Positions 7,101 to 7,965 of a stretch of 7,965 bases of DNA are shown one piece after another (the first letter of the stretch is position 1; each line of letters begins with the position of its first letter). This DNA comes from CAZJYI01 sp964550025 (GTDB lineage: Bacteria; Verrucomicrobiota; Kiritimatiellia; UBA8416; CAYOBW01): the NCBI GenBank assembly GCA_964550025.1, contig CAZJYI010000307.1, positions 1 to 7,965 on the forward strand. Reading direction: 5' to 3'. The notes under the pieces were generated by a model. It was not told the origin of the DNA. It did not search any database and saw only the letters and a program-made list of their open reading frames with translations. The translations under genes and the position numbers were made by a program.

Positions 7101-7965
7101 CGCGCGGCGCTCGGCTCCGTTATGGTGGACCGTGTCTCGAAGGATTTTGGTTCCGCACTTGAGGAGCTGGACAAACTGCTGCTGATCAGGATCGCCGGTG
7201 CCAGAAGCAAGGTGCACTATGCGCGCGCCGAGGTCCTGATGGACCAGGAGGCCTACAAAGAGGCACTCGAAGAGGTCGAGGCGGTCTTGCGTCGCGATCC
7301 CCGCCACGAGGATGCGCGCATTTTGCGCGGCAAGATCGAGATCCTGATGCGTCGTCTCGTGGAGGCCAGCGAGATCGAGCTGGGGCTGACACGCGAGGAC
7401 GAGGTCATGGTGCCCGGCGAGGTCTTGAAAATCAACCTGCTCGACCCGACGCTGAGCGTCTCCGGGGTGGGGGCGGATATCGAGGTTGAGGTGTGGGCGA
7501 AGTCCGGCGACCGCGAGCGCGTGATGCTGCACCAGCTCGGCGACAACAAGGAGAGGTTCCGGGCCGACGTGCCAACCGCCCTGGCCCTGCCGGTGAAGGG
7601 CGACAAAACGTTGCAGGTGTTGGGTGTCGACGAAATCCGCTTTGGCTACTCGCAGCGCTTCCGCGCCAAGATGAAGGATCTGCCGCCCGACCCGAAGACA
7701 GTGATCACGATTGCCTCCGATGCGCATCTCTCCTTTTCGGCCGGCGCTTTTCCGCCGCGGAAGGGCGAACGCAGACTGGATATCGAGGAACTGGGCCTGT
7801 CGACCGCGCAGGCAAAGCTCGGCATGCGCACGGTGCGGCCGGGCAACCCGGTTTACCTGCGGGTGATCGATGCGGACCAGAGCAGGACCGACACGGTGGA
7901 CCAGCTCCCCGTCAGTCTCGAGACCTCCAGCGGCGACGTGATTCGGCGCCTGCTGCTGCAGGAGA
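4089..7965 (+). CDS. Large exported helical-repeat and beta-domain protein, 3' end outside the window
   Basis: The frame runs without a stop from ATG 4089 to the window edge, at least 1292 codons. Residues 1-33 form a Sec signal peptide: a short N-region with KK at 8-9, a leucine-rich core to about residue 30, and an ALA|TP cleavage site after A33. Residues 34 to about 1100 are predicted mostly helical, with TPR-like stretches near 78-150 (FYAGRSMHFSGDWSDAVIFY) and 1017-1097 (HYARAEVLMDQEAYKEALEE). Beta domains follow: one at about 1110-1190 (GEVLKINLLDPTLSVSG, ending DEIRFGYSQ) and the start of another at 1252 (GNPVYLRVIDADQSRTD). This beta motif also occurs in the first gene, so the two may be tandem paralogues or parts of one envelope assembly. 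The domains imply a binding or scaffold role outside the cytoplasm; I recognise no enzyme motif. ATG 4062 is in frame but would add an acidic N-terminus (MTKEERDEV), unlike a signal peptide, so 4089 is preferred. Confidence 0.92.
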   Translation, partial: MRLGNEIKKDWPLATLSLYLFSLLNLLSLSALATPLDDRIAAFEQADTQSEGAVANVLKAGLDEQRSAEALAAVRPWLTANSPRSQSVLFYAGRSMHFSGDWSDAVIFYRKMLKSRSVDGRLAATVVPATYRLLINDMRDEEAAYLFMREDGNRLRGYGSAKQFDRWFLRKAVERGDVRALAERLAAIHANRNENPAEYAEFMQKLYEQLETFKPRDEDTVAALDNLARVATREPGFKARWDWINAVSKYIPEASELVHHRKEVPKELVAEPMKAARTLLAADPLGAASLVVKGWSQWNHGDTPTFFRFAHAQRDLKAEPFIQALTRLKPADAKLLLNKGAKCPRGRWVSVAGFISPEKAQSVVPRFPTIFNAIDAPDIGLWDAKMTVAEAKALAPHIARNPHAQAALVRAYAMAGTNMCNKVAPVMAKSEGWRFAGDHKTSDVRRMVDAVYNSGLHRNDFDHGKLVGEYEKQFRARNAQLEKQVSKEADSKSRMTAFNRLYQELRGTPSTPALLGLWDRLLKQAAHADKAQMLKKLTADYVSAPPASKELQAFLLRQTLTKIDFGNPYSKLSFGPAFAGGWDRWGHNNVRKGAPELAAYLHTLLRQQMQAGTLSEPVFSMWLHCVNPKEQESAAFMTELVKSPAYAKMDVAFHKQASHSLLFGEAALTEKSVTDPRVVSRELLALPEEATSQQVEAALKAVMTRVGQAREPVAVLALQKVAALPELKGDTRKLVLSLFDGLSPLGEYPYRQGYEQLGVRFVKEAQEAGKWGDIVPYAASLWRTCHTSDDSRHPRVADALVAFCEAAMEDGNASVALAVARSGLKSGIDGLSPNGRYNPDASRTRWAKLSGFAGKAAVAVGVVEIPVDETDPVYPIFKSSSEFVQGNLDSAWKLYLANDALLKPKDRDSDTGEKPLLRRLSVEYGFWLLKRNIEEDRPDEAEVLVKELTIWSRQEEGLLSLAQEAELRIAYADLAFRKGKLPTARAWYRKVADARECKGSAVHLRAALGSVMVDRVSKDFGSALEELDKLLLIRIAGARSKVHYARAEVLMDQEAYKEALEEVEAVLRRDPRHEDARILRGKIEILMRRLVEASEIELGLTREDEVMVPGEVLKINLLDPTLSVSGVGADIEVEVWAKSGDRERVMLHQLGDNKERFRADVPTALALPVKGDKTLQVLGVDEIRFGYSQRFRAKMKDLPPDPKTVITIASDAHLSFSAGAFPPRKGERRLDIEELGLSTAQAKLGMRTVRPGNPVYLRVIDADQSRTDTVDQLPVSLETSSGDVIRRLLLQE

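Overview
The window is GC-rich bacterial DNA with three genes, all on the + strand: a large protein cut off by the left edge, a small helical-bundle protein, and a second large protein cut off by the right edge. The big proteins combine a signal peptide, long helical TPR-like stretches and repeated beta (Ig-like) domains, and the small protein belongs to the four-helix-bundle (23S rRNA intervening-sequence/Avd-like) family. This mix suggests a PVC-type bacterium (Kiritimatiellota, Planctomycetota or a relative). The lineage is an inference; no marker gene is present.

Layout. Positions 1-3171 hold the C-terminal ~1056 residues of a beta-domain plus TPR protein. Positions 3172-3303 are non-coding and AT-richer, dominated by an 85-bp imperfect palindrome (3176-3260) made of 13-nt units of consensus GAGATTAAGTAAT. 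Positions 3304-4047 encode a 247-residue protein made of two tandem four-helix-bundle domains. A second copy of the palindrome lies at 4078-4167. The third gene starts inside that copy at 4089 and runs open to the window end (at least 1292 codons).

The two large proteins share a beta-domain motif and may be paralogues or partners in one envelope or extracellular structure. Only the second shows its N-terminus here, and it has a convincing Sec signal peptide. The bundle gene looks like an insertion between them: it sits in a ~0.9-kb unit bounded by two related palindromes in the same orientation.

The most striking point is that the signal peptide of the third gene is written in the palindrome. 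Its start codon and N-region come from the left arm and its hydrophobic core from the right arm. The right arm has diverged from the other copy in a way that removes an in-frame stop. The candidate novel system is therefore a four-helix-bundle gene cassette bordered by palindromic 13-nt repeat arrays, one of which appears to have been co-opted as coding sequence.
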